A DNA stretch of 64,000 bases from Thiobacillus thioparus DSM 505. Lineage in GTDB: Bacteria; Pseudomonadota; Gammaproteobacteria; Burkholderiales; Thiobacillaceae. The DNA lies in the NCBI RefSeq assembly GCF_000373385.1, contig NZ_KB891333.1, forward strand, positions 96,823 to 160,822, given 5' to 3'. The position numbers and the translations under genes are program-made. This document shows positions 15,324-24,891 of this stretch, piece after piece; within the stretch, counting starts at the first letter, position 1, and each line of letters starts with the position of its first letter. The notes beneath the pieces were generated by a model. The model worked only from the letters and a program-made list of their open reading frames with translations. It did no database searches and was not told the DNA's origin.

Positions 15324-16718
15324 TTATTCGCGCCGACTTGGCGTGAACTGGAGATTGAATTCGCGCATCTTGCGCCACAGAGTGGTACGGCCGATACCCA
15401 ATTCACGCGCAGCCTCGCCGATATGCCTGGCACGCTGCAAGGCAGCCTCGATCAACATGCGCTCGGTCTTGGCAAGGCTGCCACCCTCTCCTTGCGACAA
15501 CGGGGCGGAGGCATCATTGGCCACGGGTATGCTGCCCAGATGCTGCAACAGATCTTCGGGCAGAGCGTTGATATCGATCACCCCCTGCTCGTCAGCGAAA
15601 ACCACCATTTGTTCCACGAAGTTTTCCAACTGGCGGATATTCCCTGGGTAAGGATAAGCCAGTACGCAAGCCAGGGCACGCGACGTCAGACTGAGTCCGC
15701 TTCGCCTGTACTTGGCGCTGTAGACTTCGAGAAAACGCGTCAGCAGCCGCTTGAGGTCCTCGCCCCGCTCGCGGAGCGGCGGCAGATGCAGTCGGATACC
15801 GTTGAGACGAAAATACAGGTCGGAACGGAAATGCCCACGTTCCATGAGGCTGTCGAGCACCTGATTGGTGGCGGAGATCACCCGGATATCCACTTGTTTG
15901 CTCTTGTTCGATCCCACCCGGCGGATCTGCCGCTCCTGCAATACGCTCAATAGCTTGGCCTGCATCGCGGGCGACAGGGTATCCACCTCGTCCAGAAAAA
16001 TGGTGCCACCGTCCGCTTCCTCAAACAGACCGGCACGGGAATCGGTCGCGCCGGTGAAGCTGCCCCGCACATGACCAAACAGTTCGCTCTCCAGAAGCTG
16101 CTCCGGTAAGCTGGCGCAATTGATGCTGACAAAGGCATGCCCGCTGCGCGCACTTTTCTCGTGGATGAGACGGGCAATGCGGGTCTTCCCGGTGCCGGTC
16201 TCGCCGGTAATGAGCACGCTGATGTCGGTGGCCGCCAGCCGTTCCGCCTTGATCAGGGTCGCGCGCATCTGCGGGGTATCGGCCACGATGTCGTCTGCCT
16301 CACGCAACTCCGCCGTGGAGGGCATGCGCATTGCAGTGACGTAATTGCGCAATGCCTGGCTGGCGTGGATTTTCTCCAGAATATCGTGTTCGCTGAACGG
16401 CTTGGTGAGGTAATCAAATGCGCCCAGGCGCATCGCATCGACTGCCGATTCGATGCTGCCATAGGCTGTGATCAGGATCACCGGCAGATGGGGATTGATC
16501 TGCTTGATCTCGCGCAGCAGATCAATCCCGGACATGTCATCCATACGCAAATCGGTAATCACCAGGTCGTATTCAGCCTGGCTCAATATCGTCAACGCCT
16601 GGCTGCCGCTTTCCGCCTCGCTAGTGTCGAAGCCGGCGCCCAGCAGCATGAGCGACAGGCTACGGCGCAGGCTTTTCTGGTCGTCCACCAGCAGGATATG
16701 AAGCGGTTTGCTACTCAT
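15324..16718 (-). CDS. Sigma-54-dependent response regulator (NtrC/ZraR type)
   Basis: The protein has 464 residues in three parts. The receiver domain is residues 1-120, with phospho-acceptor D56 in VITDLRMDDMSG. The AAA+ activator domain covers about 150-385: Walker A is GETGTGKT, the sigma-54 contact loop reads GSFTGA where GAFTGA is usual, and Walker B is GGTIFLDEVD. The C-terminal Fis-type helix-turn-helix contains AARELGIGRTTLWRKMREF. Its start overlaps the kinase stop by four bases (ATGA). It is the obvious activator of the four sigma-54 promoters in this locus. The signal is unknown; copper or the enzyme substrate are candidates. Confidence 0.93.
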   Translation of the reverse strand: MSSKPLHILLVDDQKSLRRSLSLMLLGAGFDTSEAESGSQALTILSQAEYDLVITDLRMDDMSGIDLLREIKQINPHLPVILITAYGSIESAVDAMRLGAFDYLTKPFSEHDILEKIHASQALRNYVTAMRMPSTAELREADDIVADTPQMRATLIKAERLAATDISVLITGETGTGKTRIARLIHEKSARSGHAFVSINCASLPEQLLESELFGHVRGSFTGATDSRAGLFEEADGGTIFLDEVDTLSPAMQAKLLSVLQERQIRRVGSNKSKQVDIRVISATNQVLDSLMERGHFRSDLYFRLNGIRLHLPPLRERGEDLKRLLTRFLEVYSAKYRRSGLSLTSRALACVLAYPYPGNIRQLENFVEQMVVFADEQGVIDINALPEDLLQHLGSIPVANDASAPLSQGEGGSLAKTERMLIEAALQRARHIGEAARELGIGRTTLWRKMREFNLQFTPSRRE

Positions 16719-19372
16719 GCCATTGCTATCGTACGGTCAATGGTCGCGTCGACCGGTTCGGGCAAGGGCACACGCACATAAAACCGCGTGCCGCGCCCCA
16801 CCTGGCTTGCAATGCGGATACGGCCGCCCCACTCCTGCACGAAGCGCTGCACGATGGCGAGCCCCAGCCCGGCACCATGCGAACGCTGGGTATAAAACGG
16901 CTCAAAAATCAGCTTGCGCTCCACGGGCGGGATGCCCTTGCCGGTATCCGCCACGACCAGCAGAAACCAGCCGGGGTAGACACGTACCGTGGCATACACG
17001 TGGCCCCGCCCATGAATGGCCTGCGACGCATTGAGCAGGAGGTTCCACAATACGACTTCCAGTCCGTCCGCATCAAACAGATGGGGCATGGCGTTGCCCG
17101 AGATGTCCGCTTCTACTTCAATCATTTGTCCCTGTTGCTGAACATGGCGTTCCAGGGCTGCACACACCTTGTAAACCAGCGCCTCCAGCACCACCGGCTT
17201 GTTTGCCATCACACGCGGCTTGCCGAACATAAGGAAGTCGCGCGTCAGATTATCCAGCCGCGCCACCTCGTCCTGGATGATTTCCAGGGCGTCATGGCTT
17301 CGGCCCCCGGTATTACGTTCCGCCTTCAACACCGCCAGACAATTGGTAATGGCCGACAGCGGATTGCGTACCTCATGCGCCACCGAGGCAGCCATCTGAC
17401 CCAGCGCTGCCAGGCGTTCCGCGCGGATTTTGTTTGCCTCGGACAGTTTAAGTTGCTGGTTGATTTCGGACAATTGCTGGTAGCTATGAGCATTATTGAT
17501 TGCGATGCGGACCTGGCCAGCGAGCAGTTCCCCCTTGGCCAGGGTCGCCTCGCTGAATTGCACCCTCTCCCTGCGTATCAGCACCATGGCGCCGATCAAG
17601 CGCTCTTCGTCCAGCAGGGGAAACAGCGCCATCGCTCCCCAATGGCAGCCCAATGGCTGTCCTGAGACCAACAACGCCTGACTGTCCGACCACAGCATGG
17701 CACGGGGACGGAAGTGGCCGTCGATATTATTCAGAAGCCGTGCGCACGAACGGCCATCGCGACACCAGGCCTCCAATTCGGCAGTACAAGCCTTGTCGCT
17801 GTCGGCAAACCATCGGGCCGCCAGAGTAAAGCGCCCGGGTTCCTTCTCGCTGGGAAGCCAGACCAGCGCCCCTTCACTGTCCAGCAGGGCAGCGCTTTCG
17901 CTGCATACCGATTCAAGCACCCGCTTGAGGTTCAGGGTTGAGGTCATCATGGCCGATACCCGTAGCAAGGCGGCCCGGAATTCGTTGGCATCCAGCCAGC
18001 GGTGGTAAAGCAACGCATTGTTGACGATAGTGCCAATCTCCGCCGCCAACGCCTGCAACTGGCCCATGCGCTGGCGCAAGTGCTCGCGATCTTCCATGAG
18101 CAGCCGAAGGTGGCCGATCTCCTGACCGCTTGCCGTGAGCGACAGGCAAACCGACTGATCGACCGTACCGGAAGAGCACTCGTAATAGCTGCCACCCGAC
18201 TCCCTCACCAACTGGCAGCTTTGTCCAAAACAGGTGGCGTTCGACGCCTTGGCGCGAATGGGCCAGTGTGATCCCAATTGGGGCATGTGCCGCTCGAACT
18301 CATCGACTTCATCCGCCGGAATGCTCAGGATCAACTCACCACAGGGGATACCCAGCAGTTGGTTGACCGCACCGGAGACCACATCGAGCGCATTGTTGAG
18401 ATCGGGCGAGGTCATCGCCTCGCGTGCCATGCGGTTGCGTATTCTAAGTTCCTGATTGACGTTTCTGATCCTGCGCTGGGTGCGATGCAGTCGCCGGTTG
18501 GCGCGCATCAGAACATGGCGCGAGCGCTCAATGGTATTGAGCGCCAGCAGGAAACCGACTGACACCGTGATCATGACGCCCAGATAGAACATCATTTTGA
18601 CCCCGTGCCACCCCCACCAGATGATGTCCCATAGTTTGGAGAAGTTAAACAGATAGGCACTCTGGGCAAACACCATCAGCAGACTGGCGATCACAAGTGC
18701 AAGGCTTTTCCGATACTTCCGGTAATAACCGTAAAACGCAACGGCATCGAGCGCATAGAGAAAGCTGGCCAGGTAATGCACGCTATGCGTGGTCGGCAGA
18801 AAATCCAGGGAATCGGGGTAAGTGCCCGACATCAGGTTCGGAATGAATATCTGATACAAGACCGCCACCACCAGTACGACCAGCCCCCCCATCCCCACAG
18901 TGAACACATCGCTGTGAGTAGGCCAGCGTTTCCGATCGGAGAAAATATGGGCCACGATGCCGGCCAGGATCAGCCCGCTCCCAGACAGGGAAGAGACGGT
19001 ATGGTAGGCGACAAAATGGTGCAACTCCGGGCCCGGATTCGACCAGGCATGCAGGATGTCCATGACCCCCATGGACAGGAAAGCCATTCCGAAAAAAGCC
19101 CCGTCGTAGCTCTTTTGTCTCGCGCTCACGGCCAGAATCATGCCGGCGACCATCAACGCTACAAAGCCGCAGAATGACTCGATCAGCATGTGGCTCTTGA
19201 TCTCGACAAACTGCTGCGCGAGCAGATGAGGAGAAAGATTCCCAAACAGCAGGATCGGGAGCAAAAGCAGGAATATCACCCACAGCATCACTCCGGTCTC
19301 GAGCAGGTTGCCCGACCGGTCCGATTCAGGCAGCCCGATTCCACGTTCCATTCGAAAAAATTTCACCTGCAT
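16715..19372 (-). CDS. Membrane sensor histidine kinase, partner of the sigma-54 regulator
   Basis: The protein has 885 residues. About residues 25-290 form seven or eight hydrophobic segments (an MASE3-like membrane sensor, with HLLAQQFVEIKSHMLIESF and FLPTTHSVHYLASFL). A linker with a possible coiled coil follows, then one or two GAF-like regions (about 310-440 and 460-640). The kinase core has the phospho-histidine near residue 663 in VAHEVRNPLSA, the N box LLLNASQAI, and G boxes DTGKGIPP and GAGLGLAIV. The membrane segments carry several histidines that might sense metal or quinol state. It is coupled to the regulator gene by an ATGA overlap. Confidence 0.92.
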   Translation of the reverse strand: MQVKFFRMERGIGLPESDRSGNLLETGVMLWVIFLLLLPILLFGNLSPHLLAQQFVEIKSHMLIESFCGFVALMVAGMILAVSARQKSYDGAFFGMAFLSMGVMDILHAWSNPGPELHHFVAYHTVSSLSGSGLILAGIVAHIFSDRKRWPTHSDVFTVGMGGLVVLVVAVLYQIFIPNLMSGTYPDSLDFLPTTHSVHYLASFLYALDAVAFYGYYRKYRKSLALVIASLLMVFAQSAYLFNFSKLWDIIWWGWHGVKMMFYLGVMITVSVGFLLALNTIERSRHVLMRANRRLHRTQRRIRNVNQELRIRNRMAREAMTSPDLNNALDVVSGAVNQLLGIPCGELILSIPADEVDEFERHMPQLGSHWPIRAKASNATCFGQSCQLVRESGGSYYECSSGTVDQSVCLSLTASGQEIGHLRLLMEDREHLRQRMGQLQALAAEIGTIVNNALLYHRWLDANEFRAALLRVSAMMTSTLNLKRVLESVCSESAALLDSEGALVWLPSEKEPGRFTLAARWFADSDKACTAELEAWCRDGRSCARLLNNIDGHFRPRAMLWSDSQALLVSGQPLGCHWGAMALFPLLDEERLIGAMVLIRRERVQFSEATLAKGELLAGQVRIAINNAHSYQQLSEINQQLKLSEANKIRAERLAALGQMAASVAHEVRNPLSAITNCLAVLKAERNTGGRSHDALEIIQDEVARLDNLTRDFLMFGKPRVMANKPVVLEALVYKVCAALERHVQQQGQMIEVEADISGNAMPHLFDADGLEVVLWNLLLNASQAIHGRGHVYATVRVYPGWFLLVVADTGKGIPPVERKLIFEPFYTQRSHGAGLGLAIVQRFVQEWGGRIRIASQVGRGTRFYVRVPLPEPVDATIDRTIAMA

Positions 19373-19454
19373 TGCGTTTGCTCCAGCCTTGGCGGCCGCG
19401 GATAAACCACCTACTTCATGTTAGGTCAGCGCAGTCCGGACAAGGATTATCGGC

Positions 19455-22400
19455 TCACAATCCGCTCGGCACCAGCCAGCCCTTGCGGCGGCTGGCCATC
19501 CAGTGGAAGAGCGTCGGGATCACCAGCAGATTGAGCAGGGTCGAGCTCAACATGCCACCCAGCAAAACAATAGCCAGCGGCCGTTGCAATTCCTTTCCAG
19601 TGGGGTCGCCCATAATCAGTGGAATCACAGCCAGTGCGGCTGTAAATGCCGTCATCAAAATAGGGACCAGGCGGTCCACCGACCCTTTCAAGGCGATTTC
19701 TCTGGCATTGAGGTCTGGACGCATGCGAAGTAGGGACTGATAGCGGGATATCAGTAACAGGCTATTGCGGGTGGCCACGCCGAACAGGGCAATCATGCCG
19801 ATCAGCGAGGATACGTTGAGGGTCTCTCCGGCCAGTGCAAGTGCGAATACGCCGCCGATCAGAGCCAAAGGCAAATTGAGCATGACCAGCGATACCAACG
19901 ACCAGCTCCGGAACGCCTGATACATAACGACCGACATCAACAGTATTGCAGCGGCGGACGTCACCAACAGGGTGCGGGATGCACGTTGCTGACCCTCGTA
20001 GTCGCCGCCAAATTCAATACTGTAGCCAGGCGGCAACGTAACCTTGTCGCGAATGCGGTCCTGGGCCTCCCGTACCACCCCGTCAAGATCGCGTCCTTCG
20101 GTGTTCCATTGCACCACCGCTCGGCGTGCGGCACCATCGCGGTTGATCATGTAAGGCTCCTGCACCGATTTCAGCTCGGCCACTTCACGCAATGGAATGA
20201 CTGCACCGCCAGGTGACATCAGCGGCATCTCGCCCAAGGTCTGGATATCGCTGCGGGCTGCTTCGTTCACACGCATGAAAATATCGAAGGTACGGTCCTG
20301 TTCCAGAACTTTGGATACCGCCACCCCATTGAACGCGGCACTGACCTGGGTAACGACCGCACCCGGGGTGAATCCATAGGCGGCTGCGACGGTCCGATTG
20401 ACCCGGATATCGACACCAGGTACCAAAACCATCGGCTCCATCTGCAAATCCACCACGCCCGTCACGCCCTTCACCGCTTGATAGACTTCCTGTTGCTTCT
20501 GCTGCAGCACCCCGAAATCCTGGCCATAGATCTTCACTGCAACCTGGGCACGCACCCCGGACAGGATCTCCGACATGCGGTGGGTGATGAACTGGGACAC
20601 ATTGACCGACATGCCTGGAATCTGCGTCAGCTTGTCACGGATGCGCTGCATCACCTCGGGCACGTTGCGGGTACCCGGCTTGAGAGCAATATCGAACTCG
20701 CTGAAATTCACTGGCTGGGCATCCTCGTCCAGACGCGAGCGTCCGGCACGCTGGGCGAGGCTGGCAATCTCCGGCATATCGCCGATCAATTGCTCGATCT
20801 TGCGGCCCACACGCAAATTTTCCTCCAGTGACGTACTCGGCATCAGCGTGGTCGCGATCACCAGATTGCCCTCGTGGAAGGCGGGAATAAAGGATCGGCC
20901 AAGGGACGGAATCACCAGGATCGCTGCGACCAGGATCAATGCGGACATCGCGGCCGTCGGCAAGGGCCGATCCAGACAGGGTTTCAATACCTTCGCATAA
21001 CGGCTGAGCAGCATGTCGGAAATGGGGCTCAAGCCATAGCTCTGATATTGCGGCCGCCGCCCCATGAGGTAGTAACTCAGAACCGGCACGAGCGTGATGG
21101 CAACCACAAGAGAACTGGCAATGGCCGCCAAGTAGGAGATCGCCAGCGGCCGGAAGATACGGCCCTCGATGCCCTGGAGAAAAAAGATCGGCATGAAGGC
21201 CACGATGATCACGAAGGTGGCGAATACCACCGAATTGCGTATCTCGCGCGAGCCTTCGTAAACGATCTCCAGCGCAGGCAACGGATCCGCAGCCTGCTTG
21301 TTTTCACGCAAGCGGCGCAGAATATTCTCGACGTCAATGATGGCATCGTCCACGACTTCGCCAATGGCGAACACCAGTCCTCCCAGGGTCAGGGCGTTGA
21401 TGCCGATGCCAAAAAGCCACAGCACCAGTACACCAGCCATCAGGGAAACGGGAATGGCAATCAGGCTGATCGCAGTGGGACGCCAGCGGAACAGGAACAG
21501 CAGCAGCACCAGCGCCACGATAAGGGAGGAATCGAGCAATGCGTCTCGCAGATTGGCGATAGCAGTCTCGATGAAACTTGCCTGGCGGAATACATCGGGA
21601 ATCAGCTGAATATCCGCGGGCAGGCTGCGCGCCAGATTGGCCAGCGCCTTCTCGACGTTGTGCGTGGTTTCCAGCGTGTCCGCACCCCATAGCTTGGAAA
21701 CGGTTCCGATCACGGCCGGGCCGCCGAAGATCTGGCCATCGCCTCGTTTTACCTCGCTTCCAAAGCGCACCTCCCCCACATCCTCGACCCGGATAGGCTG
21801 GCCTTCACGCATGACAATCAGTGTCTCGGCCACATCGCGGAGGCTCTGCACCCGGCCATTGACGCGAATGAAATATTCCTCCTCACTGGTAGGGTAGACG
21901 AACCCTCCGGACGCCACCAGATTGGCGCGGCGCAGGGCCTGCATCACCTCTTCGCTGGACACGTCATACTTGCGCATGCGAATGGGATCAAGCATCACCT
22001 GGTACTGCTTCACCCCGCCACCCACTGCCACCACAGACGCGACGCCCGGCTGGGCCAGCACACGATTGCGAATATCCCAGTCCGCCAGCGTACGCAACTC
22101 ATGTTCGCGGTTTTCGCCAGACCAGTCGACCAAGGCGAACTTGAGCAACCAGCTCACTGCCGACGTGACCGGCATCAATTGGGGAGCCTGGGCCGAGTCG
22201 GGCAACTGGCCCTGCACCAGCTGCAATCGTTCCTGGATGATCTGGCGAGCACGATAAATATCGACGCCCCATTTGAATGTGATCGTGATGCGCGACAGGC
22301 CGACCGACGAGTTGGATCGGATTTGATCGATATACGGGGCTCCCTGCAGGACGATCTCGATCGGCCGGGTGACCAGCCCTTCCACGTCTTTAGTCGAGTA

Positions 22401-22565
22401 ACCCGGCACTTCGGTCTGGATCTGCACCTGCGGCGGCGCAAATTCCGGGAATACATCCACCGCCATGTGCAGCGCAGCGGCGATCGACGCGCCGGCCATC
22501 AACACATAAAGCAGCACCACGGCCAGCCGGTTCTTAAGAGACCACTTGATTGCCCAATCAAACAT
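19455..22565 (-). CDS. Heavy-metal efflux RND pump (CusA/CzcA family)
   Basis: The protein has 1036 residues, full length for the family. It is an inner membrane proton-driven trimer that moves metal ions from the periplasm. It has twelve membrane helices and two large periplasmic loops (starting after YVLMAGASIAAALHM and after LIPSLGRSFIPAF-like VIPSLGRSFIPAF). The helix-4 motif reads AIGEVVDDAIIDVENILRR. Metal specificity cannot be read safely. The context (copper enzyme, SodC, HGG protein) favours copper or silver. It follows two adaptor genes. No TolC-like outer membrane channel gene is nearby. Confidence 0.92.
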   Translation of the reverse strand: MFDWAIKWSLKNRLAVVLLYVLMAGASIAAALHMAVDVFPEFAPPQVQIQTEVPGYSTKDVEGLVTRPIEIVLQGAPYIDQIRSNSSVGLSRITITFKWGVDIYRARQIIQERLQLVQGQLPDSAQAPQLMPVTSAVSWLLKFALVDWSGENREHELRTLADWDIRNRVLAQPGVASVVAVGGGVKQYQVMLDPIRMRKYDVSSEEVMQALRRANLVASGGFVYPTSEEEYFIRVNGRVQSLRDVAETLIVMREGQPIRVEDVGEVRFGSEVKRGDGQIFGGPAVIGTVSKLWGADTLETTHNVEKALANLARSLPADIQLIPDVFRQASFIETAIANLRDALLDSSLIVALVLLLFLFRWRPTAISLIAIPVSLMAGVLVLWLFGIGINALTLGGLVFAIGEVVDDAIIDVENILRRLRENKQAADPLPALEIVYEGSREIRNSVVFATFVIIVAFMPIFFLQGIEGRIFRPLAISYLAAIASSLVVAITLVPVLSYYLMGRRPQYQSYGLSPISDMLLSRYAKVLKPCLDRPLPTAAMSALILVAAILVIPSLGRSFIPAFHEGNLVIATTLMPSTSLEENLRVGRKIEQLIGDMPEIASLAQRAGRSRLDEDAQPVNFSEFDIALKPGTRNVPEVMQRIRDKLTQIPGMSVNVSQFITHRMSEILSGVRAQVAVKIYGQDFGVLQQKQQEVYQAVKGVTGVVDLQMEPMVLVPGVDIRVNRTVAAAYGFTPGAVVTQVSAAFNGVAVSKVLEQDRTFDIFMRVNEAARSDIQTLGEMPLMSPGGAVIPLREVAELKSVQEPYMINRDGAARRAVVQWNTEGRDLDGVVREAQDRIRDKVTLPPGYSIEFGGDYEGQQRASRTLLVTSAAAILLMSVVMYQAFRSWSLVSLVMLNLPLALIGGVFALALAGETLNVSSLIGMIALFGVATRNSLLLISRYQSLLRMRPDLNAREIALKGSVDRLVPILMTAFTAALAVIPLIMGDPTGKELQRPLAIVLLGGMLSSTLLNLLVIPTLFHWMASRRKGWLVPSGL

Positions 22566-22580
22566 CTTCGTTCATCCGTC

Positions 22581-23741
22581 TCAGTGATGGTGGTCGCCGT
22601 TTGCGGCGCTGGCATGATTGCCGGACATGCGGTACACCCCTTCCAGAATCATCTTGCCGTCGACCACCACCCGGTCGCGCGGATCGACACCCGTCACCTG
22701 GAGCCAACCCTCCGTTTCGCCCAATACTGCTATCGGCTTGCGCAGGTAGTGCCCGGGCGCAGCTTGCACATACACGACCGGATCCAGCTTCTGGCCCAGA
22801 ACCGATTGGCGCGGCACCCAAATTCCCACCCGGCCATCCAGGGCGAGCACAAGCTCCACCGTCTGGCCGGTGGCCAGTCCAGGCACGCTGCGCCCCAGAT
22901 CCAGCAGGAAACGGGCACGTTGTGTCCGGGGATCGATACCCGGCACCACCTCGGATATCGGGCGCTGCATCCTTACGCCGCCAGGCAAGGCGACCTCGAC
23001 CTTGATGCCTGGCCGAAGCAGGGCCTCCTGACCAGCATAGATATAGCCTTCCACCCACAATGACTGCTTGCTGGACACCATGCGCGCCACCGACTTTCCT
23101 ATCACCACGAACTGCTTCATGGTGCGGTCTCCTGCATTGATCAGCGATCCGGGCTGCACGAACATGTCGGTGACGAATCCATCGGTGGGGGCCTCCAGGA
23201 TGAGGTGTTCCACCACTGTCCCCTTGTCGATCAACGCGGTAATCTGGGGATCGCTCATCCCCCACCAGCGCAGGTTCTCCTTGGCATCCTTGAGATAGTT
23301 CGGCAGACGTCCCTCTTCGCGAAGAACCTGAAGCCGCTCTTCGTTCTGCAGGAATTGCAAATACCCCTTCTGGGTCGTGATGAACTCGGGATTGAAAATG
23401 GACACCATCGGCTGTCCCTTTCTCACGCTGTCGCCGGGGCGCACGAACACCTGAACAATCTGGCCGCTGACGACAGTATTTACATCCAGAACCGCCTCGG
23501 CATTGGGCACGACCTGGCCGTAAGTCCTCAGCCGTTTGGCAGGAGCATCGGCCCTGACCGATGCGAGCGTGATAACGTCTCCAATGTCACGCACGCCCGA
23601 GGGCAGCCTGACCTCGCTGGCTTCACGGTTGCGTTCGACGATCTGTTCGAATACCCCAGAGTCGCCATGCGCATGAACCAGGGCGGACATACTTAGCGCA
23701 AGCAAAACAATGGGAAGCGCCAATACCACCTTAATGAACAT
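22581..23741 (-). CDS. RND efflux periplasmic adaptor (CusB type) with His-rich tail
   Basis: The protein has 386 residues from the ATG at 23741. The signal peptide ends VHAHGDSG. The adaptor order is visible: barrel-sandwich halves (VSGQIVQVFVRPGDSVRKGQP and LEAPTDGFVTDMFVQPGS), a helical hairpin between them (LQFLQNEERLQVLREEGR), then beta-barrel and membrane-proximal regions (WVPRQSVLGQKLDPVVYVQ). The end GDHHH may bind metal. It links the RND pump to an outer membrane channel. Its start overlaps the preceding adaptor gene by 11 bases, and it lies 15 bases before the pump gene. Confidence 0.9.
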   Translation of the reverse strand: MFIKVVLALPIVLLALSMSALVHAHGDSGVFEQIVERNREASEVRLPSGVRDIGDVITLASVRADAPAKRLRTYGQVVPNAEAVLDVNTVVSGQIVQVFVRPGDSVRKGQPMVSIFNPEFITTQKGYLQFLQNEERLQVLREEGRLPNYLKDAKENLRWWGMSDPQITALIDKGTVVEHLILEAPTDGFVTDMFVQPGSLINAGDRTMKQFVVIGKSVARMVSSKQSLWVEGYIYAGQEALLRPGIKVEVALPGGVRMQRPISEVVPGIDPRTQRARFLLDLGRSVPGLATGQTVELVLALDGRVGIWVPRQSVLGQKLDPVVYVQAAPGHYLRKPIAVLGETEGWLQVTGVDPRDRVVVDGKMILEGVYRMSGNHASAANGDHHH

Positions 23742-24600
23742 GCGCGTCCCCCGAAAAACTGACCGTTGCCACCACCCCATTCAGCAGACCCAGACGCTCA
23801 GGCGCACTGAAAACTTGTAACCGCACCCACTGTCTCTGACTGACCGGGTTCACAAAGGCATACACACGCTGCACCTTCGCGGCCACCGCTATCCGCCCCT
23901 TGGCTGGATCAGTCACATAGACCTTGGCAGACTGTCCCGGCTTGATCGCCGAAGCCTCGCTTACCGGTAAACTCGCTTCCACCACGATTGCGCCAGGCTG
24001 AGCGATCGTGGCGATCGTGGTGCCACTGGTCGCGTATTGGCCGCCCTGTGTACCGGCATTGAGAATCTGGTTGTTGACCACATTCAGGCTATACAGGTAG
24101 CCCGAGGTCGGGGCCTTGATCTTGATCAGCTTGAGCGGCTGGCGCGTTGCTTCCAGACGTTTGATATCCTCCTCCGACATACCGCGCCAGAGCAGATTCA
24201 TGCGCGCATCGACCATCTTCTCTTCGCTGGTCATGGAAAATGCCCGGACAGCATCCATGTTGGCAAACAAGCCCAGATAGGTAGCCTGCACCGTCTCCAG
24301 TTCGGCGCTTTCTATCTCGCCCAGCACCTCGCCCCGGCTCACTCTTTTTCCGACATACACGTTGCGGAGATTGGCCATGCGGGCGTTGATCTTGATTACC
24401 ACACTCACCATATGACGGGGATCGATCGATACCTTGGCCGGATAAAGCTTCGCCGGCTCCGCCTCCGCCTCTTCATCGTCATGATGATGGGCTGCGGCAG
24501 GCGCGCTAAACACGGACGAATCGGAATGCGCCCACGCCTGCTGTTGCAGACCGGTCAATAGACAAAACAACGCAGTGCAACCAATGATGGCGGGCAGCAT
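23731..24600 (-). CDS. Second RND periplasmic adaptor, short form with His-rich N-terminus
   Basis: The protein has 289 residues with a signal ending AWA. Next comes a metal-binding-looking segment (AAAHHHDDEEAEAE), then the adaptor core: NVYVGKRVSRGEVLGEIESAE, a helical hairpin, IKAPTSGYLYSLNVVNNQIL, and barrel strands ending VATVSFSGDAHVH. It is shorter than its downstream neighbour and lacks a clear membrane-proximal C-terminal domain. Two different adaptors for one pump is unusual; they may form a mixed hexamer. It is the first gene of the RND operon, about 33 bases after the predicted sigma-54 start. The ribosome site is weak. Confidence 0.85.
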   Translation of the reverse strand: MLPAIIGCTALFCLLTGLQQQAWAHSDSSVFSAPAAAHHHDDEEAEAEPAKLYPAKVSIDPRHMVSVVIKINARMANLRNVYVGKRVSRGEVLGEIESAELETVQATYLGLFANMDAVRAFSMTSEEKMVDARMNLLWRGMSEEDIKRLEATRQPLKLIKIKAPTSGYLYSLNVVNNQILNAGTQGGQYATSGTTIATIAQPGAIVVEASLPVSEASAIKPGQSAKVYVTDPAKGRIAVAAKVQRVYAFVNPVSQRQWVRLQVFSAPERLGLLNGVVATVSFSGDAHVH

Positions 24601-24644
24601 GATCAGTATGGACAGCCGTTCCAGAATGTACCGTCCAACCCGTC

Positions 24645-24661
24645 AGCAATGACTGTGCCAC
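24645..24661 (-). promoter_or_regulatory. Sigma-54 promoter of the RND efflux operon
   Basis: On the minus strand the sequence is GTGGCACAGTCATTGCT, matching 12 of 14 defined positions of the sigma-54 consensus, with TGGCAC and TTGC intact. The start would be near 24633. Confidence 0.82.
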
Positions 24662-24722
24662 TGTCCGACCCCCCGCATACGCGCCGCGGTGAGCCCTCAT
24701 TCCCCCAATCGGCGTTTCATGA

Positions 24723-24739
24723 TGTTTCAATACGGAACA
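24723..24739 (-). promoter_or_regulatory. Upstream activator repeat of the RND efflux operon
   Basis: TGTTTC-AATAC-GGAACA starts 62 bases beyond the sigma-54 promoter, exactly the distance seen for the TcDH-like operon. A further CGTTTC half-site lies at 24713-24718. It shares the pattern YGTTTC-N5-GRAAYR. The rest of 24740-24891 shows no further clear feature apart from the leader of the + strand gene at 24892. Confidence 0.68.
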
Positions 24740-24891
24740 TCAATGGCTTGACCCGCGTTTTCTGGAACAGTCCAGGCACGCAGGAAAGGAAATGTTCCGG
24801 CTTCCCGTCCCTACATAAAATGGCTCATGGCATCGCGTGCTCGTCGTTATTGCAACTAAGATAAAAACATTAAAGGGAATAGGGGTTAACC

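Noticed and set aside
22101..23063. 320-codon + strand frame opposite the RND genes
   Set aside because: Composition is typical of antisense frames in GC-rich DNA (His/Arg/Gln-rich), and the opposite strand holds clear RND and adaptor genes.
24826..24845. TGGCATCGCGTGCTC-like sigma-54 match before the phosphoribosyltransferase gene
   Set aside because: The GG and GC pairs are two bases too close, which sigma-54 promoters do not tolerate.
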